This document shows, piece after piece, positions 1 through 5,201 of a stretch of 5,345 nt of DNA. The notes beneath the pieces are model-generated. The model ran no database searches, was not told the DNA's origin, and worked only from the letters and a program-made list of their open reading frames with translations. The stretch is from Acidobacteriota bacterium (GTDB taxonomy: Bacteria > Acidobacteriota > Vicinamibacteria > Vicinamibacterales > SCN-69-37). A program made the translations under genes and the position numbers. The DNA is taken from contig JANLHE010000114.1 of the NCBI GenBank assembly GCA_024653875.1, positions 1-5,345 on the forward strand. Direction: 5' to 3'. Every line of letters begins with the position of its first letter. Position 1 is the stretch's first letter.

Positions 1-519
1 TCCACCGCCACACAGGTCCTGAAGGACACACAGGAGGCCTACGGCTTCCTGCCGAACCTGCTGGGCGTCATGGCGGAGGCCCCGGCGCTGCTCAAGGCCT
101 ACCGCACGGTCGTCGGACTCTTCGACGAAACCTCGCTCACGCCGACCGAACGCCAGGTGGTGCTTCTGACCGTCAGCGAGAGCAACGGCTGCGGCTACTG
201 CGTCGCCGCGCACACGGTCATCGCCGGGATGCAGCAGGTGGCGGCCGACGTCGTGGACGCGATCCGCGCCGGCCAGGCGATCGCCGACCCGAAACTGCAG
301 GCCCTGCGGCGCTTCACCGCCGCAGTGGTGGAATCGCGCGGCGGGCCGTCAGCCGATGACATGGCGGCGTTCCTGAACGCGGGATACACGCAGACGCAGG
401 TGCTGGAGGTGGTGCTGGGCGTCGGCGTCAAGACACTCTCCAACTACACCAATCACATTGCCGACACTCCCCTGGACGCGGCATTCGCCAAGGCCGCGTG
501 GTCCAAGACCGCGGCGTAG
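1..519 (+). CDS. AhpD-like / carboxymuconolactone decarboxylase family protein (5' partial)
   Basis: The reading frame is open from base 1, so the start lies outside the window; the internal ATG at 70 is not the real start, because conserved family sequence (YGFLPNLL) precedes it. The visible part is 172 aa, so probably only 10-20 N-terminal residues are missing. The core is the all-helical AhpD fold with the motif NGCGYCVAAH: the CxxC pair (residues 64 and 67 of the visible protein) and a His four residues after the second Cys match the AhpD redox/proton-relay site. Such proteins are cytoplasmic peroxidase-like or thiol-redox enzymes; true carboxymuconolactone decarboxylases lack this CxxC. 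A redox role is therefore inferred, with substrate unknown. It ends 22 nt before the deiodinase-like gene, and the two probably share a transcript. Confidence 0.9.
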   Translation, partial: STATQVLKDTQEAYGFLPNLLGVMAEAPALLKAYRTVVGLFDETSLTPTERQVVLLTVSESNGCGYCVAAHTVIAGMQQVAADVVDAIRAGQAIADPKLQALRRFTAAVVESRGGPSADDMAAFLNAGYTQTQVLEVVLGVGVKTLSNYTNHIADTPLDAAFAKAAWSKTAA

Positions 520-541
520 AAAGACAGGCAGGGACCAAGCC

Positions 542-1363
542 ATGACGACAACACCGGGGTCGGTCTATCGATTCGATCATCCACGCCTCTCGGACATCAT
601 GAACGACATGTTCATCCGGTCGGGCGAGCTGGCGCCGGGCGACACGGTTCCGCCGTTCGCGCTGGCGACGACTGACGGGCGGTGTTTCTCGACGGCTGAT
701 CTGCAACAGGGCGGCCGGCCGGTGGTCGTCGTGTTTGGCAGCCGGACCTGCCCGGTCACCGAAAGCGCGGTCCCGGGGCTCAAGGCGCTCCACGCCAGGC
801 ACAAGGACGCGTTCCGGTTTGTGCTGGTCCAGGTGCGGGAGGCGCATCCAGGCGCGGCGATTCCCCAGCCGCACACGGCGCCGCAGAAGCTGGCACGGGC
901 CATGGCCCTGCAGGCGCGTCACGACGTGCCATTCGAGGTCGCCATTGACGACCTCGACGGCACGTGGCATCGCGCCCTTGGTGCGCGACCGAACAGCGCC
1001 TTCGTGATCGACCCCGACGGCGTGATCCTCTTTCGTGCGCAGTGGGCCAACGAAACGGCGGCCATCGCCGAAGCGCTGGACGCGCTCGAGGCTGGCTCGC
1101 GTCCGCCGCGACCCACGGTCACCCGAACGGTCTGGGCGGTCACGCGCGCCGTGGGCTATATGGCCCCGGTCATGCGGGCCGCGGGCCGGGGCGCGCTGCT
1201 GGACACCTGGAAGGTGGCCCCACCGATGGGCCTGATGATGATGACCTCCTCTCTCTTTGGATTCCTGCCGGCGCACCGGCGCGGATGGCCCACGATGGCC
1301 GTGATGTTCGCAGCTGTTGCCGGGCTGGCCGCCTTGTTCTTCCATCAATGGTCACGGAGCTGA
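542..1363 (+). CDS. Deiodinase-like thioredoxin-fold protein with C-terminal hydrophobic segment
   Basis: The protein is 273 aa from ATG 542, chosen because AGGGA at 530-534 lies 7 nt upstream; an open frame upstream overlaps the previous gene and lacks such support. Residues 30-180 form a peroxiredoxin/thioredoxin-like domain. The segment FGSRTCP (65-71) followed by VREAHPG (98-104) resembles the iodothyronine deiodinase signature, in which FGSCT is followed by selenocysteine and, later, by EEAHP. Cys70 (TGC, 749-751) sits at the selenocysteine position and Arg68 replaces the nearby Cys of the animal enzymes. The family assignment rests on these motifs; the substrate is unknown and hormone deiodination is not implied, so thiol peroxidase or reductive dehalogenation are equally open. 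Residues 225-240 are Met-rich, and 251-270 are a strongly hydrophobic helix ending at the TGA. That helix may really belong to the next gene (frameshift, see findings). A generic AhpC/TSA protein is the alternative name. Confidence 0.82.
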   Translation: MTTTPGSVYRFDHPRLSDIMNDMFIRSGELAPGDTVPPFALATTDGRCFSTADLQQGGRPVVVVFGSRTCPVTESAVPGLKALHARHKDAFRFVLVQVREAHPGAAIPQPHTAPQKLARAMALQARHDVPFEVAIDDLDGTWHRALGARPNSAFVIDPDGVILFRAQWANETAAIAEALDALEAGSRPPRPTVTRTVWAVTRAVGYMAPVMRAAGRGALLDTWKVAPPMGLMMMTSSLFGFLPAHRRGWPTMAVMFAAVAGLAALFFHQWSRS

Positions 1364-1682
1364 CGATCTGCTGCCCACGGTGATTCCTGGCTTCACCAGC
1401 GGCAGTGCCTGGGTGGGGCAACTGGCCGCATCGGGATGGATCGCCGTGGCCATGCTGAATTGGATGAGCCGGAACACCGTGATTGGCGGCATCTTCGGAC
1501 GGCCCCTGGTGCTCACGAACCTCACCGTGTACGTCGTCACCGCGACGACGCTGTTTAAGGCCGCGGCATTGACAGCATTCCCGACAGCCATGCTGGTTGC
1601 CGGCGCGGTGGCCGCCGGAATGGCCGCCGGGTACGGCTGGCTGATGATGCGGGGACCGGTGCAGGCAGACGCGCCTCGCTGA
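1317..1682 (+). CDS. Small multi-pass membrane protein, probably missing its N-terminus by frameshift
   Basis: In this frame the ORF opens after a TGA at 1302-1304. The first possible start is TTG 1317 (121 aa), and GTG 1380 would give 101 aa; neither has a convincing ribosome binding site. From residue 16 the protein looks real: a short ADDLLPTVIPG loop, then three hydrophobic helices at about 30-50, 62-85 and 88-111, with a conserved-looking LNWMSR...GGIFGRPLVLTN stretch between helices 1 and 2. It resembles uncharacterised four-helix membrane proteins whose first helix directly precedes the loop. That helix is absent here but is present in the overlapping frame at 1295-1354. The first ~15 residues in this frame are not membrane-like and are probably not native. 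Function unknown. It overlaps the preceding gene by 47 nt if TTG 1317 is used. Confidence 0.55.
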   Translation: MPGWPPCSSINGHGADDLLPTVIPGFTSGSAWVGQLAASGWIAVAMLNWMSRNTVIGGIFGRPLVLTNLTVYVVTATTLFKAAALTAFPTAMLVAGAVAAGMAAGYGWLMMRGPVQADAPR

Positions 1683-1686
1683 GACT

Positions 1687-1904
1687 GCTGGACACCATGA
1701 CGCTCGCCATCTCCGTGCAGCGGCGCACCAGCGCCTCCGCGCCCGCGTGCAACGCCTTCGACAGCCCAGCTCGGCGAAGAACCCGAGCAGCTGGCCGGCC
1801 ACCGCCTGCACGTTATCCTGGCCGCCGGTGATGATGAACCCCACCACCTTGTTGCGCAGCAGGTGCGTATTGCCGTTCGGCCCAGGAGCGCTGCCTTGGT
1901 CCCG
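1687..1904 (-). pseudogene. Remnant of flavodoxin / NADPH-dependent FMN reductase-type gene
   Basis: On the minus strand, reading down from 1904, one frame encodes NGNTHLLRNKVVGF, then IITGGQDNVQAVAGQ, then LLGFFAELG, ending near 1764. This resembles the C-terminal half of flavodoxin-fold NAD(P)H-dependent oxidoreductases. Immediately after, a different minus frame (1761 down to about 1687) encodes SKALHAGAEALV and RRCTEMASVMV, which resembles the final helix of the same family. The ~25-30 residues normally between these blocks are absent, so a deletion with frame change lies at about 1761-1766. Upstream, a TGA at 1905-1907 closes the first frame, and the N-terminal flavin-binding half is missing. 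No start codon or ribosome binding site is evident. The family assignment comes from recalled motif similarity. The remnant lies antisense and convergent to the region A genes and now sits in the leader of the sigma factor operon. Confidence 0.6.
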
Positions 1905-1921
1905 TCAGCGCCCCGTTGCGC

Positions 1922-1927
1922 TACACT
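1922..1927 (+). promoter_or_regulatory. Possible -10 element for the sigma factor operon
   Basis: TACACT matches the housekeeping consensus TATAAT at four of six positions and lies 26 nt before ATG 1954, implying a leader of about 20 nt. No -35 box lies at the normal distance: TTGGTC at 1896-1901 is 20 nt away, which is too far. The only other candidate for promoting the four-gene operon would be read-through from upstream. Confidence 0.25.
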
Positions 1928-1953
1928 CCTTGTGGCCTGACGCCGGCACCACG

Positions 1954-2553
1954 ATGACCACCTCCACTTCCCCGGAAGATCTCCTCCTGGATCGCGCCCT
2001 CGCCGGCGACGAAAGCGCCTTCGTCGAACTGGTGGATCTCTACCATGCCCCCCTGCTGAGGTTCGCGCGGACCTTCGTCCGCCAGCCCGCGCAGGCCGAG
2101 GACGTGGTGCAGGACGCCTGGGTCGGCGTGCTCCGCGGCCTTGAACGGTTTGAGCGACGGTCGTCGTTCAAGACTTGGCTTTTCCGCATCGTGGCCAATC
2201 GGGCGCGCACGCGCGCCGTTCGTGAGCAGCGTTATGTGCAGTTCGAGGTCAACGACGATGGGTCGGATGCCAGCGGCAACTTCACGCCTGAAGGCAAACT
2301 GAAGGCCCCTCCACGAGAATGGCAGATGACGCCCGAGCGGCTGCTGCTCTCGGTGGAAACCCGCGCGCTTGTGGACAAGGCGCTGGAGCAACTGCCGGAC
2401 AATCAACGGATTGTGGTGACGTTGCGTGACATCGAGGGACTGGATGCGGCAGACGTGTGTAACGTCCTCGGAATCACGGAGACCAATCAGCGGGTCCTGC
2501 TGCATCGGGGCCGGACGAGGGTGCGCGCCGCGCTTGCCTCGGCATTGGAGTAA
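1954..2553 (+). CDS. ECF-type RNA polymerase sigma factor
   Basis: The 199-aa protein has the two-domain architecture of extracytoplasmic-function sigma factors. Region 2 spans about residues 11-90, with the QAEDVVQDAWVGVLR core (region 2.2) and the SFKTWLFRIVANRAR segment (regions 2.3/2.4) that melts and reads the -10 element. A polar, partly acidic linker covers about 91-128. Region 4 spans 131-196 with LPDNQRIVVTLRDIEGL and the helix-turn-helix DVCNVLGITETNQRVLLHRGR, which reads the -35 element. ATG 1954 is chosen because region 2 begins right after it; upstream in-frame codons fall in the pseudogene remnant. No clear ribosome binding site is seen. The stop is 3 nt before the anti-sigma ATG, so the two are co-translated and the next gene is its probable inhibitor. 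The sigma sub-group and target promoters cannot be read from this window. Confidence 0.93.
   Translation: MTTSTSPEDLLLDRALAGDESAFVELVDLYHAPLLRFARTFVRQPAQAEDVVQDAWVGVLRGLERFERRSSFKTWLFRIVANRARTRAVREQRYVQFEVNDDGSDASGNFTPEGKLKAPPREWQMTPERLLLSVETRALVDKALEQLPDNQRIVVTLRDIEGLDAADVCNVLGITETNQRVLLHRGRTRVRAALASALE
2547..2550 (+). promoter_or_regulatory. Ribosome binding site of the anti-sigma gene
   Basis: GGAG lies 6 nt before ATG 2557 and inside the last codons of the sigma gene. It supports ATG 2557 as the start and suggests that sigma and anti-sigma are made in coupled amounts. Confidence 0.6.
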
Positions 2554-2556
2554 GCC

Positions 2557-2787
2557 ATGTTGAGTTGTCGGGACGTCGCCAATCAGTGCTCTGACTACCT
2601 CAACAAGGATCTGCCCTTGCGGACCCGTTTGGCCATCCGCCTGCATTTGTGGATGTGCATGGGCTGCAACCGCTACTACGACCAGATGCGCAGCACGCTG
2701 CGAATGCTCCGGAAGCTTGGCCGGGAAGAGACGAAGGTGTCGGCCGATCGCGCGCGGGAGATCTTCCGGTCGAGCCGCAACTCGTGA
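2557..2787 (+). CDS. Small soluble zinc-finger anti-sigma factor (ZAS type)
   Basis: The 76-aa protein has the zinc-binding anti-sigma signature: an N-terminal SCRDV (Cys4, with Cys11 as a possible alternative ligand), a YL-K-LPLRTRLAIRLHL helix, then His30-x3-Cys34-x2-Cys37 (HLWMCMGC). This fold clamps its partner sigma factor between regions 2 and 4. The partner is inferred to be the gene 3 nt upstream. No hydrophobic segment follows; the tail (residues 42-76) is basic and helical, so the protein is cytoplasmic, unlike the many membrane-anchored anti-sigmas. The HxxxCxxC cluster can act as a thiol redox switch in relatives such as RsrA, so oxidation releasing the sigma is possible but inferred. 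The TGA overlaps the GTG start of the lipoprotein gene. Confidence 0.88.
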   Translation: MLSCRDVANQCSDYLNKDLPLRTRLAIRLHLWMCMGCNRYYDQMRSTLRMLRKLGREETKVSADRAREIFRSSRNS

Positions 2788-3773
2788 TCGCGTCGCCCGT
2801 CCGAACGTCACGGCTCGTTTTCGGGCTCCTGGCTGGCGTGGTCGCGATCGGCTGCGCTTCGCCGGCCGCCGTTCCAGATCGCGCCTCCATCGTGGCGGAC
2901 ACACGGGCGGCGATGGCAGGCGGAAATGTGGCGGCCGGGGCCGAACTGGTCGCCGCCCACGAACGCCTGCACGGTGTCTCGCCCCAGTTGCTGCTGGCAA
3001 AATCCTGGCTCGGCCGCGCGGCGCTGGGTGCCTCGCAACTCGACCAGGCCGAACACTACGCGCGGCAGACCTACTCGGAGATCAGCACGCTGCTCACGAC
3101 CCGCGGACTGGACGACGAGCCGGACTTGCCCATCGCGCTGGGGGCTGCCATCGAAGTCCTGGGACAGACGCTGGCCGCGCGCGGGCAACGCAGCGAGGCG
3201 GTCGTCTACCTCGAGCGTGAACTCGACACCTGGCGCACGACCTCCATGGTCAAGCGCATCCAGAAGAACCTGCACCTCATCAGCCTCGCCGGACAACCCG
3301 GCCCCGCGCTCTCGGTCCAGGAGTGGCTCGGGGAACAGCGGCCCGACCTCGGCACGCTGGAAGGGCACGTGGTGGTGCTCTTCTTCTGGGCCCACTGGTG
3401 CGCGGACTGTAAACGGCAGGGCCCCGTCCTGGAACAGGCACTGGCCCGCCACAAGGGCGACGGTCTGCGTGTGTTCGCCCCGACGCAGCGATTCGGGTAC
3501 GCCGCGGGCGGCGAGGACGCGACGCCTGCCGACGAGCGCGCCTACATCGATCGGGTCCGCGCGGCCGCGTATCGCTGGATGCCGGCTTCGGTCGTCCCGA
3601 TCGACGAAGCCAACCACGTGGCGTACGGCGTCAGCACCACGCCCACGATCGTCATCGTCGATCGCGATGGCCGTATCCAGAAGTACCACCCGGGCGTGAT
3701 GTCCGAGCAGGAACTGGAGGACGCCATCGCTCCCTTGCTGGCGCAGCCGTCAACAGACCTGACCGCGCGGTGA
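2784..3773 (+). CDS. Lipoprotein with helical repeats and TlpA-like thioredoxin domain
   Basis: GTG 2784 is chosen because it overlaps the anti-sigma stop (GTGA) and gives a proper export signal: a basic N-region (Arg7, Arg10), the hydrophobic core LVFGLLAGVVAIG and Cys24 as a lipobox-like lipidation site. The frame is open further upstream but overlaps the anti-sigma gene, and that stretch looks non-native. The protein is 329 aa. Residues 35-165 are Ala-rich amphipathic helices resembling tetratricopeptide repeats. Residues 175-320 are a TlpA/ResA-type thioredoxin domain: VVVLFFWAHWCADCK with Cys206-x2-Cys209, and the cis-proline loop STTPT (Pro287). It is likely a periplasm-facing, membrane-tethered thiol-disulfide reductase that reduces or matures exported proteins; the substrate is unknown. 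Its place behind a sigma/anti-sigma pair suggests an envelope redox function. Confidence 0.88.
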   Translation: MIASPVRTSRLVFGLLAGVVAIGCASPAAVPDRASIVADTRAAMAGGNVAAGAELVAAHERLHGVSPQLLLAKSWLGRAALGASQLDQAEHYARQTYSEISTLLTTRGLDDEPDLPIALGAAIEVLGQTLAARGQRSEAVVYLERELDTWRTTSMVKRIQKNLHLISLAGQPGPALSVQEWLGEQRPDLGTLEGHVVVLFFWAHWCADCKRQGPVLEQALARHKGDGLRVFAPTQRFGYAAGGEDATPADERAYIDRVRAAAYRWMPASVVPIDEANHVAYGVSTTPTIVIVDRDGRIQKYHPGVMSEQELEDAIAPLLAQPSTDLTAR

Positions 3774-3777
3774 GGCC

Positions 3778-4926
3778 ATGGCCAGGGTCCCCCGCGTCGT
3801 CCTCGTCGGGGCCGGCCACACGCACACGGGAGTCTTGACGCGCCTTCGTCACCAACGCCGGCCCGTCTTTCACGTCACTTGCGTGACCGATCACGCATTG
3901 GCCGCGTACTCCGGCATGCTGCCGGGCGTGCTTGGCGGGCAGTACCCGCGCTCGCTCATGGAGATCGACCTGGCGTCAATGTGCGCGTCGGCGGGCGCGG
4001 AGTTGATCGTCGGGCAGGTTGAACACATCAATCTCATCCAGTGCCACATCCGGTTCACCGATGGGCGCACGCTGCCGTTTGACGTTCTGTCGATTGGCGT
4101 CGGTTCGGTGCCGTCCATGGACGATGTCGAGATGACCGCGCCCGAGCAGGTCGTGCCCACCAAGCCCATGCAGACGTTTCTGGATCGGCTGGACGCCGGA
4201 TTGGATCGCGTGATCGGGTCGCGCGTGACTAGCGAGCTGGCCATCGCGGTCGTGGGCGGAGGGCTCGGCAGCATTGAATTGGCCTGTGCCCTGGCGCCGC
4301 ACGTCCGCGCCAGACACGGCGCTCACCTGGCGCTGCGGGTCACATTGGTCACACGGGACTCTCGTCTGTCCGCAGACCTTGCCCCGAGCACCGCTCGACG
4401 CGTGGCCCGGGCCCTGGAGTCACGTGGCGTGTCGGTGGTCACTGCCGCCCGCGTGACGCGCGTGGCTGACGGCGCGCTGGAGTTGGCTGACGGACGTCGC
4501 GTCCCTTCGGCCCTGACCGTGTGGGCCACCGGCGCGACCGCGCCTCCGATCCTGCGAACGCTGGACGTGCCGCACGACGCGCGCGGGTTCGTCCTGACAA
4601 ATGCGACGCTGCGGGCGCATCTGGATCCACCGGTGTTTGCCGTGGGCGATGCCGGCACGCTGGCCGAAGACCCGTCGCCCAAGGCCGGGGTCTACGCCGT
4701 GCGGCAGACCGACGTGTTGTGGCATAACCTCCACGCCGTGATCGATGGACGCCCCCTGCGCACGTTCACGCCCCAGCGGTCGTTTCTGCGACTCATCAAC
4801 ACCGGTGACGGTCGCGCCATCGGCGAGTGGAAGGGCCGGTCATTTGAAGGGCGGCCGGTGTGGCGGCTGAAGGATCGCATCGATCGGCGATTCATGAGCC
4901 GCCTGAGAGAGAGCCCCCATGGATGA
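3778..4926 (+). CDS. FAD-dependent NAD(P)H oxidoreductase, SelD-N-terminal-domain type
   Basis: The 382-aa protein is a pyridine nucleotide-disulfide oxidoreductase-fold flavoprotein. GAGHTH (11-16) after the first strand binds the FAD ADP moiety; AAYSGMLPGVLGGQY (42-56) is characteristic of the sub-family found fused N-terminal to selenophosphate synthetase (SelD) or standing alone. VVGGGLGSIELA (158-169) is the NAD(P)H-binding site, WATGAT (249-254) the conserved strand, and VFAVGDAGTL (286-295) the second FAD contact. The basic C-terminal tail (FLRLINTGDGRAIGEWKG, then VWRLKDRIDRRFM) matches this family and resembles the membrane-contacting ends of type II NADH dehydrogenases. No CxxxxC redox disulfide is seen, so electrons probably go to quinone or another small acceptor (inference). 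ATG 3778 is 4 nt after the lipoprotein stop, with GGTGA at 3769-3773. No SelD kinase domain follows. Confidence 0.87.
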   Translation: MARVPRVVLVGAGHTHTGVLTRLRHQRRPVFHVTCVTDHALAAYSGMLPGVLGGQYPRSLMEIDLASMCASAGAELIVGQVEHINLIQCHIRFTDGRTLPFDVLSIGVGSVPSMDDVEMTAPEQVVPTKPMQTFLDRLDAGLDRVIGSRVTSELAIAVVGGGLGSIELACALAPHVRARHGAHLALRVTLVTRDSRLSADLAPSTARRVARALESRGVSVVTAARVTRVADGALELADGRRVPSALTVWATGATAPPILRTLDVPHDARGFVLTNATLRAHLDPPVFAVGDAGTLAEDPSPKAGVYAVRQTDVLWHNLHAVIDGRPLRTFTPQRSFLRLINTGDGRAIGEWKGRSFEGRPVWRLKDRIDRRFMSRLRESPHG

Positions 4927-4931
4927 TCCGG

Positions 4932-4937
4932 TACAAT
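4932..4937 (+). promoter_or_regulatory. TACAAT -10 box, candidate leaderless promoter
   Basis: TACAAT matches TATAAT at five of six positions and ends 6 nt before ATG 4944. A transcript starting the usual 6-8 nt downstream would begin at, or within a base or two of, the ATG and would have no leader. No -35 box is visible at a 16-18 nt spacing. The box lies just after the flavoprotein stop codon, which suggests the downstream pair has its own promoter. Confidence 0.4.
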
Positions 4938-4943
4938 TGGACC

Positions 4944-5201
4944 ATGCCAAGACGATCGTCCGCGCTTGACGGGTGGTCACCGGAGGAACGGGCGCGAGGC
5001 CTCGCCTGGGCCGCGGCGTGGAAGCACGCCGGTCCTGCGCTCGAACGTGTCCGGCGGCAGGAGTTGCGCAATCTCGATGTGTTCGCCGCGATTGCCATGC
5101 TGTGCGGATCGGCCGACTATCACGTGGCGCCGAGGGCCCCGAAACCCACCTCCGGCCTGATCGAACAACAACGTGTGTTTGGACGCGCGAGGCGTCCATG
5201 A
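4944..5201 (+). CDS. Small protein of unknown family, partner of downstream nucleotidyltransferase
   Basis: The 85-aa protein starts at ATG 4944, directly after a -10-like box. ATG 4923, overlapping the upstream TGA as ATGA with a GAGAGAG stretch before it, would give 92 aa and cannot be excluded. I do not recognise a named domain. Residues ~10-55 look helical and charged (WSPEERARGLAWAAAW, ERVRRQELRNLDVFAAIAML). The remainder is Pro/Arg-rich and extended, ending in PKPTSGLIEQQRVFGRARRP. There is no signal peptide or membrane helix, and no obvious winged helix like the AbiEi antitoxin. Its TGA overlaps the ATG of the nucleotidyltransferase (ATGA), so the two are coupled. An antitoxin or accessory-subunit role is inferred from position, size and shape only. 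Confidence 0.75.
   Translation: MPRRSSALDGWSPEERARGLAWAAAWKHAGPALERVRRQELRNLDVFAAIAMLCGSADYHVAPRAPKPTSGLIEQQRVFGRARRP
5180..5198 (+). promoter_or_regulatory. Hairpin covering the nucleotidyltransferase start
   Basis: TGGACGC (5180-5186) pairs perfectly with GCGTCCA (5192-5198), leaving a five-base loop GCGAG. The stem takes in the A of the ATG at 5198, and the GAGG ribosome binding site (5189-5192) lies in the loop and first stem base. Ribosomes finishing the upstream gene would open it, which fits translational coupling. Short perfect stems do occur by chance in GC-rich DNA. Confidence 0.4.

Noticed and set aside
749..751. Selenocysteine codon in the deiodinase-like gene
   Set aside because: The codon at the active position is TGC (Cys), so no recoding is needed.
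1229..1245. GAT/ATG micro-repeat (Met-rich run)
   Set aside because: Only three ATG units in a coding helix; too short to count as a repeat element.
428..1348. 306-aa minus-strand ORF
   Set aside because: It lies opposite the deiodinase-like gene, is rich in Arg/His/Gly/Pro with no domain, and is a typical GC-rich shadow.
1885..1907. Possible self-regulated ECF promoter (GGAGC ... CGTCA)
   Set aside because: The spacing is only 13 nt, whereas ECF promoters normally have about 16-17, and the -35 lacks the AAC core.
1683..1953. Intrinsic terminator between regions A and C
   Set aside because: I looked for a GC-rich stem followed by a T-run and found none.
1..2553. Carboxymuconolactone decarboxylase plus sigma factor as an ECF41/SigJ-type pair
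   Set aside because: The two are 1.4 kb apart, and this sigma factor has its own zinc-finger anti-sigma and lacks the SnoaL-like C-terminal extension.
1921..3000. 359-aa minus-strand ORF
   Set aside because: It is antisense to the sigma and anti-sigma genes, which have clear motifs; its composition is Arg/Pro/His-biased and it has no recognisable family.
2808..3689. 293-aa minus-strand and 257-aa plus-strand ORFs over the lipoprotein
   Set aside because: Both are low-complexity shadows of a gene with a lipobox-like signal and a WCxxC thioredoxin site.
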